From the NCBI GenBank assembly GCA_002294445.1, contig DBEI01000034.1:7728-17133 (forward strand): a stretch of 9,406 nucleotides of DNA, in the 5' to 3' direction. Origin of the DNA: Patescibacteria group bacterium UBA910. GTDB taxonomy: Bacteria; Patescibacteriota; Minisyncoccia; Phycocordibacterales; DATDWN01. The translations under genes were made by a program, and so were the position numbers. The notes beneath the pieces were generated by a model. It did no database searches and was not told the DNA's origin. It saw only the letters and a program-made list of their open reading frames with translations. Below are positions 1 to 5,729 of this stretch, in pieces. Every line of letters starts with the position of its first letter. Position 1 is the stretch's first letter.

Positions 1-42
1 CCTGAATTTCAGATTAAGATAGACCCTGACTCACTTTTGTGA
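1..42 (+). CDS. priA: C-terminal end of a gene upstream of def, probably primosomal protein PriA (partial)
   Basis: Only the last 13 codons and a TGA stop are inside the window, reading PEFQIKIDPDSLL. A short tail of the form V/I-D-h-D-P-x-S-h-L is typical of the C-terminus of the PriA helicase, which restarts stalled replication forks. priA-def-fmt is a common bacterial gene order, so context supports the call more than sequence does. The next gene starts 15 bases downstream, so the genes are probably co-transcribed. With so few residues, any other protein ending in the same frame remains possible. Confidence 0.5.
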   Translation, partial: PEFQIKIDPDSLL

Positions 43-57
43 TAAGTTTTAAATGTC

Positions 58-585
58 ATGATAGAGATTATCCAACAAAATCACCCCACATTGCGCAAAG
101 TCGCAGAGACAGTCACTGAAAAAGATATTTCAAGTGCAAAAATCAAAAAAGTTATACAAAACATGATTATTGCGCTTGCATCGCAAGATGACGGGGTGGC
201 CATTGCCGCTCCGCAGATCGATGCTCCGTATCGTATTTTTGTTGTTTCTCATAAAGTCTTTGAGCTTACTAAACGCCACAAACACGCCACAGGGAAAGAT
301 ATGGTATTTATAAACCCTGTTATTACCAAGCTTTCCAAAGATAAAAAAAATCTAGAAGAAGGATGCCTCTCTGTACGTTACCTCTACGGTAAAGTATCTC
401 GTTCTCACAAAGCTACAGTGGAAGCCCTCGATGAAAATGGTTTGAAGTTTACCATGGGTGCATCTGGTCTCCTTGCTCAGATATTCCAACATGAAATCGA
501 TCATCTCGACGGCATTCTCTTTATTGATAAAGCAAAAAACATAGAAGAAATTATTCCTGAACACATAGCAAAAGCACAGAAATAA
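58..585 (+). CDS. def: Peptide deformylase
   Basis: This 175-residue cytoplasmic metalloenzyme removes the formyl group from the N-terminal formyl-methionine of new proteins at the ribosome. All three family motifs are visible: motif I at residues 46-53 (GVAIAAPQ, normally GxGLAAPQ), motif II at 101-106 (EGCLSV) and motif III at 144-149 (QHEIDH). C103, H145 and H149 are the expected metal ligands and E146 the catalytic acid. The second glycine of motif I is alanine (A48), a mild departure from consensus. Length is normal for the family. No Shine-Dalgarno site precedes the ATG, which lies 15 bases after the preceding stop, so translation may be coupled or SD-independent. fmt follows one base after the stop, which makes a def-fmt operon very likely. 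Confidence 0.95.
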   Translation: MIEIIQQNHPTLRKVAETVTEKDISSAKIKKVIQNMIIALASQDDGVAIAAPQIDAPYRIFVVSHKVFELTKRHKHATGKDMVFINPVITKLSKDKKNLEEGCLSVRYLYGKVSRSHKATVEALDENGLKFTMGASGLLAQIFQHEIDHLDGILFIDKAKNIEEIIPEHIAKAQK

Positions 586-586
586 C

Positions 587-1453
587 ATGAAGCTTATTTT
601 TTTTGGAACACCAGAGTTTGCTCGAGACACACTCGATACACTAGAGACACATGGGATCATCCCTTCGCTTATCGTCGCAGCTGAAGATAAACCAGTCGGA
701 CGAAAGATGATTCTCACTGCCCCACCCACTAAAAAATGGGCGGAGGAACGAAACATTCCTGTACTTCAACTCAAGACATTACGTAAACCAGAAAGTGTAG
801 AGGCTATCAATGCATACGGACCATTTGATGTAGGTATAGTGGCGTCGTATGGAAAGATAATTCCGCAAACAATCCTCGATCTACCTACACATGGACTCCT
901 TAATCTACACCCCTCTCTCCTTCCCCTACACCGTGGTGCAAGCCCGATACAAAGCACCATCCTTGCCGGAGATCCATTTGGTGTAAGTATCATACTCCTC
1001 GATGCGGACATGGATCACGGCCCACTCCTTGCACAAAAAGAAATTTCTCAACATATCTTACCAAAAGATGCTTATCGAGATGCTGCAGAAAAAATCCTCG
1101 CCCAAGAAGGAGCTCACATGATCAGCGAAGTATTGCCCGCATGGCTTTCTGGTTCACACCCCACCACTGAACAAGATCACACTAAAGCAACATTCTGTAA
1201 AAAAATTGAAAAAGTAGATGGTGAGGTAAATCTAGCCACTGACAATCCAGAAGAAATAGTACGAAAAGTACGAGCATTTGTTGGATGGCCAGGTGTGTTT
1301 TTCTTTACTGATTACAACGGAGTACGTATTCGTGTAAGTATTACAAAAGCCCATGTAGACCATGGACTCTTGGTAGTTACCTCTGTAAAACCTGAAGGAA
1401 AGAAAGAAATGTCGTTTGATGATTTTCTCAGAGGAAATCGATCACGAACTTAG
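587..1453 (+). CDS. fmt: Methionyl-tRNA formyltransferase
   Basis: This 288-residue enzyme transfers a formyl group from 10-formyl-tetrahydrofolate to Met-tRNA(fMet), making the initiator whose product Def later deformylates. The N-terminal domain opens with MKLIFFGTPEFA, the usual start of the fold. The catalytic region reads NLHPSLLPLHRGASPI, with N106 and H108, followed by DADMDHG with D143. These correspond to the Asn-His-Asp triad of the E. coli enzyme (N108, H110, D146). The C-terminal tRNA-binding domain starts near residue 205 and contains the WPG motif at 234-236. It is a little shorter than the roughly 310 residues usual for the family. The start ATG lies one base after the def stop, so translation is probably coupled. 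No clear intrinsic terminator separates it from the convergent raiA gene. Confidence 0.95.
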   Translation: MKLIFFGTPEFARDTLDTLETHGIIPSLIVAAEDKPVGRKMILTAPPTKKWAEERNIPVLQLKTLRKPESVEAINAYGPFDVGIVASYGKIIPQTILDLPTHGLLNLHPSLLPLHRGASPIQSTILAGDPFGVSIILLDADMDHGPLLAQKEISQHILPKDAYRDAAEKILAQEGAHMISEVLPAWLSGSHPTTEQDHTKATFCKKIEKVDGEVNLATDNPEEIVRKVRAFVGWPGVFFFTDYNGVRIRVSITKAHVDHGLLVVTSVKPEGKKEMSFDDFLRGNRSRT

Positions 1454-1488
1454 GAGAAGTTTGCTTATCGCCTCCTCAGTGAAACACT

Positions 1489-1854
1489 CTACATACCCCC
1501 TCTCAGATTTTTAATCATATCTTTGATACGTGACGCGCCTCGACGCAACAATGTCTGCTTTTTTTCTTTTCGGACTGATAATGCATAGTCGAGTTGTTCT
1601 CGGAGATTGTCGATTGCTTGATAAAGGTCTTCTTTTTCAGATACTAAATACACATGCTTATCTGGTAATATCATATTGATCTCCGCTCGAAATATTTCTC
1701 CTGACTTATGATGATTTGTTGTCTTAACCAGATCCACTTCACAGACTACAGCCGGATCATTCACGAGTTTTTCAAGTGGAGTAATTCGTTTCAATACGTA
1801 CTCCTCAATTGCTGGTGTTAACGGTAAACGAGGACCTTGAATTCGAATATTCAT
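1489..1854 (-). CDS. raiA: Ribosome hibernation promoting factor / RaiA-family protein (S30AE)
   Basis: The 121-residue product matches the small S30AE family (HPF, YfiA/RaiA), which binds the decoding centre of idle 30S subunits and shuts down or dimerises ribosomes under stress. It begins MNIRIQGPRLPLTPAIEEYV, as the family does (beta strand then a helix 'xxxLxxYVxxKlxkLek'). It continues with an E-V-D-L strand, a HKSGEIFRAEINM strand and the acidic helix EKEDLYQAIDNLREQL. The short C-terminal basic tail ends in RGGM, so this is the short form without the long-HPF dimerisation domain. The frame is open upstream to 1971, but the start at 1854 is chosen because a consensus promoter lies at 1882-1910 and the family homology begins exactly there. 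No SD is evident. The stop is TAG. Confidence 0.88.
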   Translation of the reverse strand: MNIRIQGPRLPLTPAIEEYVLKRITPLEKLVNDPAVVCEVDLVKTTNHHKSGEIFRAEINMILPDKHVYLVSEKEDLYQAIDNLREQLDYALSVRKEKKQTLLRRGASRIKDMIKNLRGGM

Positions 1855-1881
1855 ATATTTTTTGTTAGTGGATACACCTGT

Positions 1882-1910
1882 ATTATACACCCACCTCAAA
1901 AGGTTGTCAC
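1882..1910 (-). promoter_or_regulatory. Sigma70-type promoter of raiA
   Basis: Read on the minus strand, GTGACA (1910-1905) and TATAAT (1887-1882) are separated by exactly 17 bases. The -10 is preceded by GGTG, resembling an extended -10. The predicted start near 1875 gives a leader of about 20 nt before the ATG at 1854. It lies just downstream of the terminator of the upstream gene, so raiA is an independent transcription unit. Confidence 0.75.
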
Positions 1911-1936
1911 ACCGGAATGCATCACACAAACAAAAG

Positions 1937-1963
1937 CCACTCGGAGAATATCTCTCCGAGTGG
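1937..1963 (-). terminator. Rho-independent terminator of the DUF167-DUF2103 unit
   Basis: An 11-bp perfect stem (1937-1947 with 1953-1963, CCACTCGGAGA) encloses a 5-nt loop. On the minus strand it is followed by GGCTTTTGTTTGTG, a T-rich tail ending near 1923. It starts 4 bases after the TGA of the DUF2103-like gene and precedes the raiA promoter. The tail is interrupted, so efficiency may be moderate. Confidence 0.8.
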
Positions 1964-1967
1964 GCAT

Positions 1968-2309
1968 TCACCTACCACCATCATCGTCGGTGGATACAGT
2001 GATTTGACGATTCTGCAATTGGCCAATAATTTCTGTTTTTGCTCGGCCAATATTCTTCACATACACCCGTACTTCCTGGTGCGAGTTATTGTCTCGTATA
2101 GCCAATAACAGACTACACGTTAGTTCTACCGCCGTGATCTTCACCCGTCGACGACCAGATACAGACTTCAAGCCTGCTTTGATGAAGCCTGGGGTGATTT
2201 TAGTGACTTCAGTGATATCTTTGACGATATCACAAACACTAGCAGCAAAAGGTATGAGAGTTGTGTGGTTACCTGTATACTTCCCACCAATACGAGAATG
2301 CTTTGACAT
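1968..2309 (-). CDS. DUF2103-like conserved protein (predicted metal-binding)
   Basis: The 113-residue protein opens MSKHSRIGGKYTGNHTTLI and continues with a segment ITPGFIKAGLKSVSGRRRV, then LLLAIRDNNSHQEVRVYVKN. This order (HTTLIP, ITPGhIK, RDN.S.QEVRVY) matches my memory of the DUF2103 family, listed as predicted metal-binding proteins in archaea and some bacteria. The family assignment is from recall, not a search. Its function is unknown. The conserved His/Asp/Asn residues and basic KSVSGRRRVK segment would fit nucleic-acid or metal binding, which is inference. The start is supported by AGGAGA eight bases upstream, one of the few good SD sites here. It lies 40 bases after the DUF167 gene and is followed at once by a terminator. 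Confidence 0.7.
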   Translation of the reverse strand: MSKHSRIGGKYTGNHTTLIPFAASVCDIVKDITEVTKITPGFIKAGLKSVSGRRRVKITAVELTCSLLLAIRDNNSHQEVRVYVKNIGRAKTEIIGQLQNRQITVSTDDDGGR

Positions 2310-2349
2310 CTAAAGTTCTCCTATTAAAAAATACTATATATTAAACATG

Positions 2350-2565
2350 TCAATACCCCACCGAAAGCATTTTTTGTGGATGATGAGCACCGTGAATGAT
2401 ACGAACGTTTTTGGTTTTGTATCGCTCTTTAAAAATTTCTACAATCCGCTCATTTGCCAAATTTCTTTCTGGTTTTTCTTTTACCGACACTAAAAAATAG
2501 TTGGGTGAAAGCACTTCAACAACCTCCCTTCGTTGACCTGTTTTTACCCTTACTTTAATATACAT
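2350..2565 (-). CDS. DUF167 (YggU-family) protein
   Basis: The 71-residue protein has the DUF167 layout: an initial strand MYIKVRVKTGQRRE, then FLVSVKEKPERNLANERIVEIF, which corresponds to the family's 'V.v.apPveGkANeali..la', and a closing strand VRIIHGAHHPQKM in place of 'v.iv.G..sR.K'. The usual glycine in the GKAN motif is replaced (NLAN). The family is widespread but without an agreed function. The frame is open further upstream to 2610. The start at 2565 is preferred because the family begins there and because a TATAAT sits six bases upstream, implying a leaderless mRNA. It is the first gene of a probable two-gene unit with the DUF2103-like gene. Confidence 0.75.
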   Translation of the reverse strand: MYIKVRVKTGQRREVVEVLSPNYFLVSVKEKPERNLANERIVEIFKERYKTKNVRIIHGAHHPQKMLSVGY

Positions 2566-2571
2566 GCACTT

Positions 2572-2602
2572 ATTATATACCCAAATGATAGATCTCATAC
2601 AA
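2572..2602 (-). promoter_or_regulatory. Promoter of the DUF167 gene, giving a leaderless mRNA
   Basis: On the minus strand a perfect TATAAT (2577-2572) has a weak -35 TTGTAT (2602-2597) at 19 bases. Only six bases separate the -10 from the A of the start codon, so transcription should begin at or next to the ATG. The element ATCATTTGG just upstream recurs before the HNH gene. Confidence 0.6.
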
Positions 2603-2666
2603 TAAAACACATCCTTAAATACATATCTTGGCTCTATAAAAACTTTAATATATAAAATTCATATAC

Positions 2667-2694
2667 TTGACATATTTTTACATTGGTGTACTAT
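2667..2694 (+). promoter_or_regulatory. Promoter of the GC-rich secreted-protein gene
   Basis: A perfect -35 TTGACA (2667-2672) is followed after 16 bases by TACTAT (2689-2694), preceded by GGTG as at the raiA promoter. The predicted start near 2701 leaves a leader of about 20 nt carrying the GGGAGG ribosome site. Confidence 0.65.
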
Positions 2695-2719
2695 GTTCGA
2701 GCACCAAGGGAGGTGTACT

Positions 2720-3181
2720 ATGAAAATGTTCCTTTTGATGATCGCCACGGCCTTTTTGGCTCTGGCGCAGAACCCGCACTTCAGCCAGGCGAACGCCAGC
2801 CTGGCTGGTGATGGGACGCTCACGTTGAGCTGGAAGGAGGCTGGTCTCGGACAAAACACGTCCGTAGACTACACGGCCTCGGCCACCCAGACGGCAACCT
2901 ACGGTTGCATCAACAAGGGTGACAAACACCCCAAGGCCTCCAACAAGGAGACCGTCACCCAGCCCGTCACCGCAACCGCCACGTTTTCCTCCGGGAAAAA
3001 CGGAATGATCAGCGGCAGTATGTTTATCGACATTCTGCCCCCGCCCACGGACTTCAGCTGTCCGGGAAACATGCGTTTAGTGCTGGTGTCGGTGGCATAC
3101 ACCGACGTCCAACTCAAAGACGTCACAAATAACATCCTGGCGGATATCCCGACTGCGTTCGCATTCGTGGTGTATCCATAA
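2720..3181 (+). CDS. Small secreted protein, GC-rich compositional outlier
   Basis: The 153-residue product begins MKMFLLMIATAFLALA, a typical Sec signal peptide with likely cleavage after A16. The mature part is rich in Thr, Ser, Ala and alternating hydrophobics, suggesting a beta-sandwich. It contains two cysteines (C63 in YGCINKG and C114 in FSCPGN) that could form a disulfide. The combination of YGCINKG, KASNKETV and FSCPGN resembles a family of exported hypothetical proteins I recall from GC-rich soil bacteria, but I cannot name it. Forty of the 60 bases at 2761-2820 are G or C, far above its neighbours, and codon use follows. The frame is open from 2693, but the start at 2720 is fixed by GGGAGG six to seven bases upstream and by the signal peptide. 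It has its own promoter and terminator. Function unknown. Confidence 0.8.
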   Translation: MKMFLLMIATAFLALAQNPHFSQANASLAGDGTLTLSWKEAGLGQNTSVDYTASATQTATYGCINKGDKHPKASNKETVTQPVTATATFSSGKNGMISGSMFIDILPPPTDFSCPGNMRLVLVSVAYTDVQLKDVTNNILADIPTAFAFVVYP

Positions 3182-3185
3182 AACC

Positions 3186-3217
3186 AAAGGCCCCCAGCTA
3201 TTAGCTCGGGGCCTTTT
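3186..3217 (+). terminator. Rho-independent terminator of the secreted-protein gene
   Basis: AAAGGCCCC (3186-3194) pairs with GGGGCCTTTT (3208-3217), and an inner AGCT/AGCT stem sits above a C:C mismatch. The T-run forms part of the stem. The symmetric A-tract and T-tract mean it may also act against minus-strand transcription. Confidence 0.85.
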
Positions 3218-3267
3218 AACATTAACATAAGAATATTTTGGGTGGTATCGACAGTAAATAACCTTTT

Positions 3268-3324
3268 CTGATTGTTTAATTTTTACCTCAAGATTGAATT
3301 TTTTAGTAGACTTTAAACAATCAG
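3268..3324. repeat. 12-bp perfect inverted repeat downstream of the HNH gene
   Basis: CTGATTGTTTAA at 3268-3279 is the exact reverse complement of 3313-3324, with a 33-base AT-rich spacer. It starts one base beyond the HNH stop codon. Neither strand has a good T-run after it, so it is not a standard terminator. It could be a weak terminator, an mRNA 3'-end stabiliser or a protein-binding site. Confidence 0.6.
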
Positions 3325-3325
3325 T

Positions 3326-3670
3326 TTATGAAGTCTTTGTATTCAAGGTAATGTTTTCTGGAATATTGATAATTCCATCATGAATTTCCATGTGACAATT
3401 TGCACAGACCAATATACACTTTTCAATCTCTTTTTCTATTTTTTCCCATGAACGCGTTAACCCTTTTGCTGAAAGTGCAAATTCTTTCTTTGATGGATCT
3501 ATATGATGAAAACTCAACGCACGCTGGCATCTAGAATATCCACATAAAGCACATTTATTACCTTTAGATGTTCTCGCTAATTCACGAAGCTTTCGTCGTC
3601 GCTTTTTTACCGCTTCGCGCATATAAGGTGCACGATCAGCATAGCTTCGGGTCTCTTTTCTGGTATACAT
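3326..3670 (-). CDS. HNH endonuclease domain protein
   Basis: The 114-residue protein has a basic N-terminal region (KKRRRKLRELAR, residues 22-33) followed by a zinc-binding HNH fold: CALC (C40, C43), FHHIDP (H55, H56) and CANCH (C89, C92, H93), with H97 following. HNH proteins of this size are frequent in CPR genomes and may be homing-type nucleases, restriction-type nucleases or DNA-binding proteins. The frame is open to 3724, but the start at 3670 is preferred because the family-like sequence MYTRKETRSYADRAPY begins there and a -10 lies six bases upstream. It is divergent from the intron-bearing tRNA gene 111 bases away. A link between this nuclease and that ORF-less intron is possible but is only inference. 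Confidence 0.8.
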   Translation of the reverse strand: MYTRKETRSYADRAPYMREAVKKRRRKLRELARTSKGNKCALCGYSRCQRALSFHHIDPSKKEFALSAKGLTRSWEKIEKEIEKCILVCANCHMEIHDGIINIPENITLNTKTS

Positions 3671-3676
3671 ATATAT

Positions 3677-3690
3677 AATATACCAAATGA
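3677..3690 (-). promoter_or_regulatory. Promoter of the HNH gene, probably leaderless
   Basis: On the minus strand TATATT (3682-3677) lies six bases from the A of the ATG, the same geometry as at the DUF167 gene. It is preceded by the same element ATCATTTGG, here ending directly at the -10. No SD is present. The -35 is unclear because the region is very AT-rich. Confidence 0.45.
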
Positions 3691-3736
3691 TTTTAATAAA
3701 ATAGCTGTGTATATGTTGTTGCAATATATATTATTT

Positions 3737-3764
3737 TTGATAGTATTTCAGTGTCGGGTATTAA
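3737..3764 (+). promoter_or_regulatory. Promoter of the tRNA-Asn gene
   Basis: TTGATA (3737-3742) and TATTAA (3759-3764) are 16 bases apart, with GGG before the -10 as in other promoters of this window. The predicted start near 3771 leaves a leader of about 11 nt for RNase P to remove. Confidence 0.5.
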
Positions 3765-3781
3765 TCCGATTAATGTAATAT

Positions 3782-4101
3782 TCCGCGGTAGCTCAGTGGT
3801 AGAGCAAGCGACTGTAAATAATTGCAGCTTCTTGGAGAAATCCAAGTTGAAAAATGAGGTGAATTCGGGGAAACCCTTGAAGTAAAAATTTAAGGATAAT
3901 CCCGAGCCAAGCCCTGTTGGTACAACAAGGAAGGTGTAGAGACTATCTCGTAAGAGAGTACTGTTTCAATAAATAAATATTGAGATAGGAAGCGCCTCAC
4001 TCCTACGTTTTAAAAAATATGGAGATGATATAGTCCATGCTTTCAGTAATGAGAGAATACATGTAATCGCTTGGTCGTAGGTTCGATCCCTACCCGCGGA
4101 G
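3782..4101 (+). tRNA. tRNA-Asn(GUU) interrupted by a group I intron
   Basis: The exons are 3782-3815 and 4064-4101. Joined, they form a complete cloverleaf. The acceptor stem is TCCGCGG (3782-3788) with CCGCGGA (4094-4100). The D arm is GCTC/GAGC. The anticodon stem is AGCGA (3807-3811) with TCGCT (4067-4071). The T arm is GTAGG-TTCGATC-CCTAC (4077-4093), and the discriminator is G4101. The anticodon loop after splicing is CTGTTAA, giving anticodon GTT (Asn), and the ACTGTTAAT string matches bacterial tRNA-Asn. The intron lies between positions 35 and 36, inside the anticodon. CCA is not encoded (GCAA follows the acceptor), so it must be added enzymatically. The last bases overlap antisense with the recombinase 3' end, and a terminator follows. 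Confidence 0.93.
3816..4063 (+). ncRNA. Group I self-splicing intron (248 nt, no ORF, IA-like)
   Basis: All core helices can be traced. P1 pairs CUGU of the 5' exon (3812-3815) with GCAG (3824-3827), with the required U·G wobble at the splice site. P2 is CUUGGA-GAAA-UCCAAG (3831-3846). P3 pairs 3855-3861 with 3993-3999. P4 pairs 3865-3869 with 3901-3905, and P5 pairs 3875-3878 with 3892-3895. P6/P6a spans about 3906-3935. P7 pairs GACUAU (3941-3946) with AUAGUC (4030-4035). P8 pairs CUCC (4000-4003) with GGAG (4021-4024), and P9 spans 4040-4055. The terminal G is 4063. Extra hairpins between P7 and P3 (around 3947-3957 and 3966-3983) are the P7.1/P7.2 insertion of subgroup IA, unlike the IC3 introns common in bacterial tRNAs. 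There is no homing endonuclease ORF inside. Two exogenous-guanosine transesterifications should excise it. Confidence 0.93.
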
Positions 4102-5709
4102 CAAGATAGGATGAGAAGGCACGAAAGTGCCTTTTTGTCTTTTGTTTGCAAGGGTTTTTTCGAGTTCTAAAATATTATTTATCTTTGGAACCCAATTTGC
4201 CAAGAAATTGAATGCTAAAGTATAAACTGGCTTTGTTTGTAGCCCATTTATTGGGATGTTCGAGAATACGTAACTCAAAAGCATCCTTCGATCTTCATCA
4301 GTGGTCTTTTCAGCGTTATAGATTTCTTTTGCTTTCAGAGCGAGTTCGTGAATAGCATATCCTGCCTCATAGTATTTTTTGTTTCCGGTATTGAGCTTGG
4401 TGAGTTCTCTCACTGCATCTTCTTTTTGCTGAGTATATTGTTTGAATAATCTTTCGTATGTCTCAACACTAACCTTCCCATCAAGCTTATCTTCGTAAAC
4501 TGCCTCTAGACGCCTCTGGGATCGTTCTATCGTGGCATTGAGTTCATTCAGATTGGTATTGAAACGAGATATCTCATCCGCATGACTCTCTTTTAGAGCT
4601 TGTTCGAGTATTTCCAGCACTCTATTGCTGATGGGCGTAACTTTATCGAAGAAAGGAAAAATCTGTTCTTCTATTTTTTCCTGTCTGAAAAATACATGCC
4701 GTTGATCACACTTCTTTTTCATACCAAGTCGCTGGTAGCCACTACAATGCCCATACCAGTGTCCTTTGTGTGTCTCCCAGGTTATCGTTCCTCCACATAC
4801 TTCACAAGTCATCTTCGACTTAAAAACAGACATTAACTTACTTTGCTGTGGTTGGCTCAATGTTCTGCTCAAAAGCACTTGCACTCGGTCATATAATTCT
4901 TTCGAAATGAGAGGTTCGTGATTTGCTTTATATATCATACCTTTCCATTTCATCTGGCCAATATAGAATGAATCTCTGAGTAGGTCGTAGGTTCTGCTTT
5001 TACCAACCTTTTTACCAATTCGATTTCTGAATCCTTCCTTAAACATGGCATTTGATAGTGCAATGGTAGAGTAATTACCAGTAGAATACAGCTCAAACAT
5101 CTTTCGTATGAAAGGTGCTTTCTCCCCATCAATCTCGTGGATCTTGTGTCCCTTATCGCCAATAGTCCTATATCCGAGAGGTGGTTTGGTTGGTAGCCAT
5201 CCCTGTGAGAGTTTTTCTTTCTGCCCCTTTCTAACCTCTTCCGAAAGGTTATTTGCATAGAAACGAGCAATAGCAACTTTCATATCCCAAACCAGATTTT
5301 CATGAGCTCTGGTGTTTTTATTTACCACAAAGTTTTCCTTTACAAAGTGAACCTCATTCAACTCATTCTCCTGAACCCAATCACTGATGGTAGCTGCATC
5401 CTTAAGATTGCGAGTCAATCTATCGATTTTTTCGCATAAGATGATGTGGACATTATTTTTAGTAGCATATTGAAGCATCTCATTGAATATTTTTCTTACC
5501 TGTTTGCCACTTGCAGATTCAGCTATTCTAAAAATCCGAACAATATTAAAAATCTTATGTTGTCCATAGTCAGTTAATAATTTTTCTTGAGCATCTAGTG
5601 AGTATCCCGATTCCTCTTGTTCTTTTGATGATACTCTACATAGAATAAGTGTATCTTTTTGATTCATATTCTCATTATGTCGTAATTCTTTTTCGTTTAC
5701 AGTGGTCAT
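4090..5709 (-). CDS. Large serine recombinase (site-specific integrase)
   Basis: The 539-residue protein catalyses site-specific DNA integration or excision through a phosphoserine intermediate. The resolvase-type catalytic domain (about 20-155) has LCRVSSKEQ with nucleophile S27 and R25, ESASGK at 64-69 and EKIDRLTRN at 93-101. The recombinase domain (about 165-290) has LPTKPPLGYRTIG and FYIGQMKWKG. A zinc ribbon follows with C302, C305, C322 and C334, then a long coiled coil (about 385-445). I recognise this layout as common in Parcubacteria. The last codons (HPILLRG, TAG) are read antisense to the tRNA-Asn 3' end, and the tRNA terminator lies inside the frame. A start at 5667 (MNQKDTLILCRVSS) is an equally good choice and would fit the family better. 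Neither has a strong SD. It follows the replication-type gene by 20 bases. Confidence 0.93.
   Translation of the reverse strand: MTTVNEKELRHNENMNQKDTLILCRVSSKEQEESGYSLDAQEKLLTDYGQHKIFNIVRIFRIAESASGKQVRKIFNEMLQYATKNNVHIILCEKIDRLTRNLKDAATISDWVQENELNEVHFVKENFVVNKNTRAHENLVWDMKVAIARFYANNLSEEVRKGQKEKLSQGWLPTKPPLGYRTIGDKGHKIHEIDGEKAPFIRKMFELYSTGNYSTIALSNAMFKEGFRNRIGKKVGKSRTYDLLRDSFYIGQMKWKGMIYKANHEPLISKELYDRVQVLLSRTLSQPQQSKLMSVFKSKMTCEVCGGTITWETHKGHWYGHCSGYQRLGMKKKCDQRHVFFRQEKIEEQIFPFFDKVTPISNRVLEILEQALKESHADEISRFNTNLNELNATIERSQRRLEAVYEDKLDGKVSVETYERLFKQYTQQKEDAVRELTKLNTGNKKYYEAGYAIHELALKAKEIYNAEKTTDEDRRMLLSYVFSNIPINGLQTKPVYTLAFNFLANWVPKINNILELEKTLANKRQKGTFVPSHPILLRG
4116..4136 (+). terminator. Rho-independent terminator of tRNA-Asn, inside the recombinase frame
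   Basis: AAGGCAC (4116-4122), a GAAA loop and GTGCCTT (4127-4133) are followed by a T-run to 4136. It begins 15 bases after the tRNA. On the opposite strand the same bases encode part of the recombinase C-terminus. Confidence 0.85.
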
Positions 5710-5729
5710 AATAGTTTTTTATTAATATT

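Noticed and set aside
2659..3228. Minus-strand frames across the secreted-protein gene
   Set aside because: They are shadows of a GC-rich gene that has a signal peptide, SD, promoter and terminator on the plus strand.
3782..3820. Reading the tRNA as tRNA-Tyr because CTGTAAA could show anticodon GTA
   Set aside because: Without splicing the cloverleaf is broken. Joining 3815 to 4064 restores a 7-nt loop CTGTTAA with anticodon GTT, and the rest matches bacterial tRNA-Asn.
3966..4151. Minus-strand frame of 61 codons across the intron and tRNA
   Set aside because: It is the antisense of the tRNA 3' half and intron. Its protein-like string GRDRTYDQ is a typical tRNA artefact.
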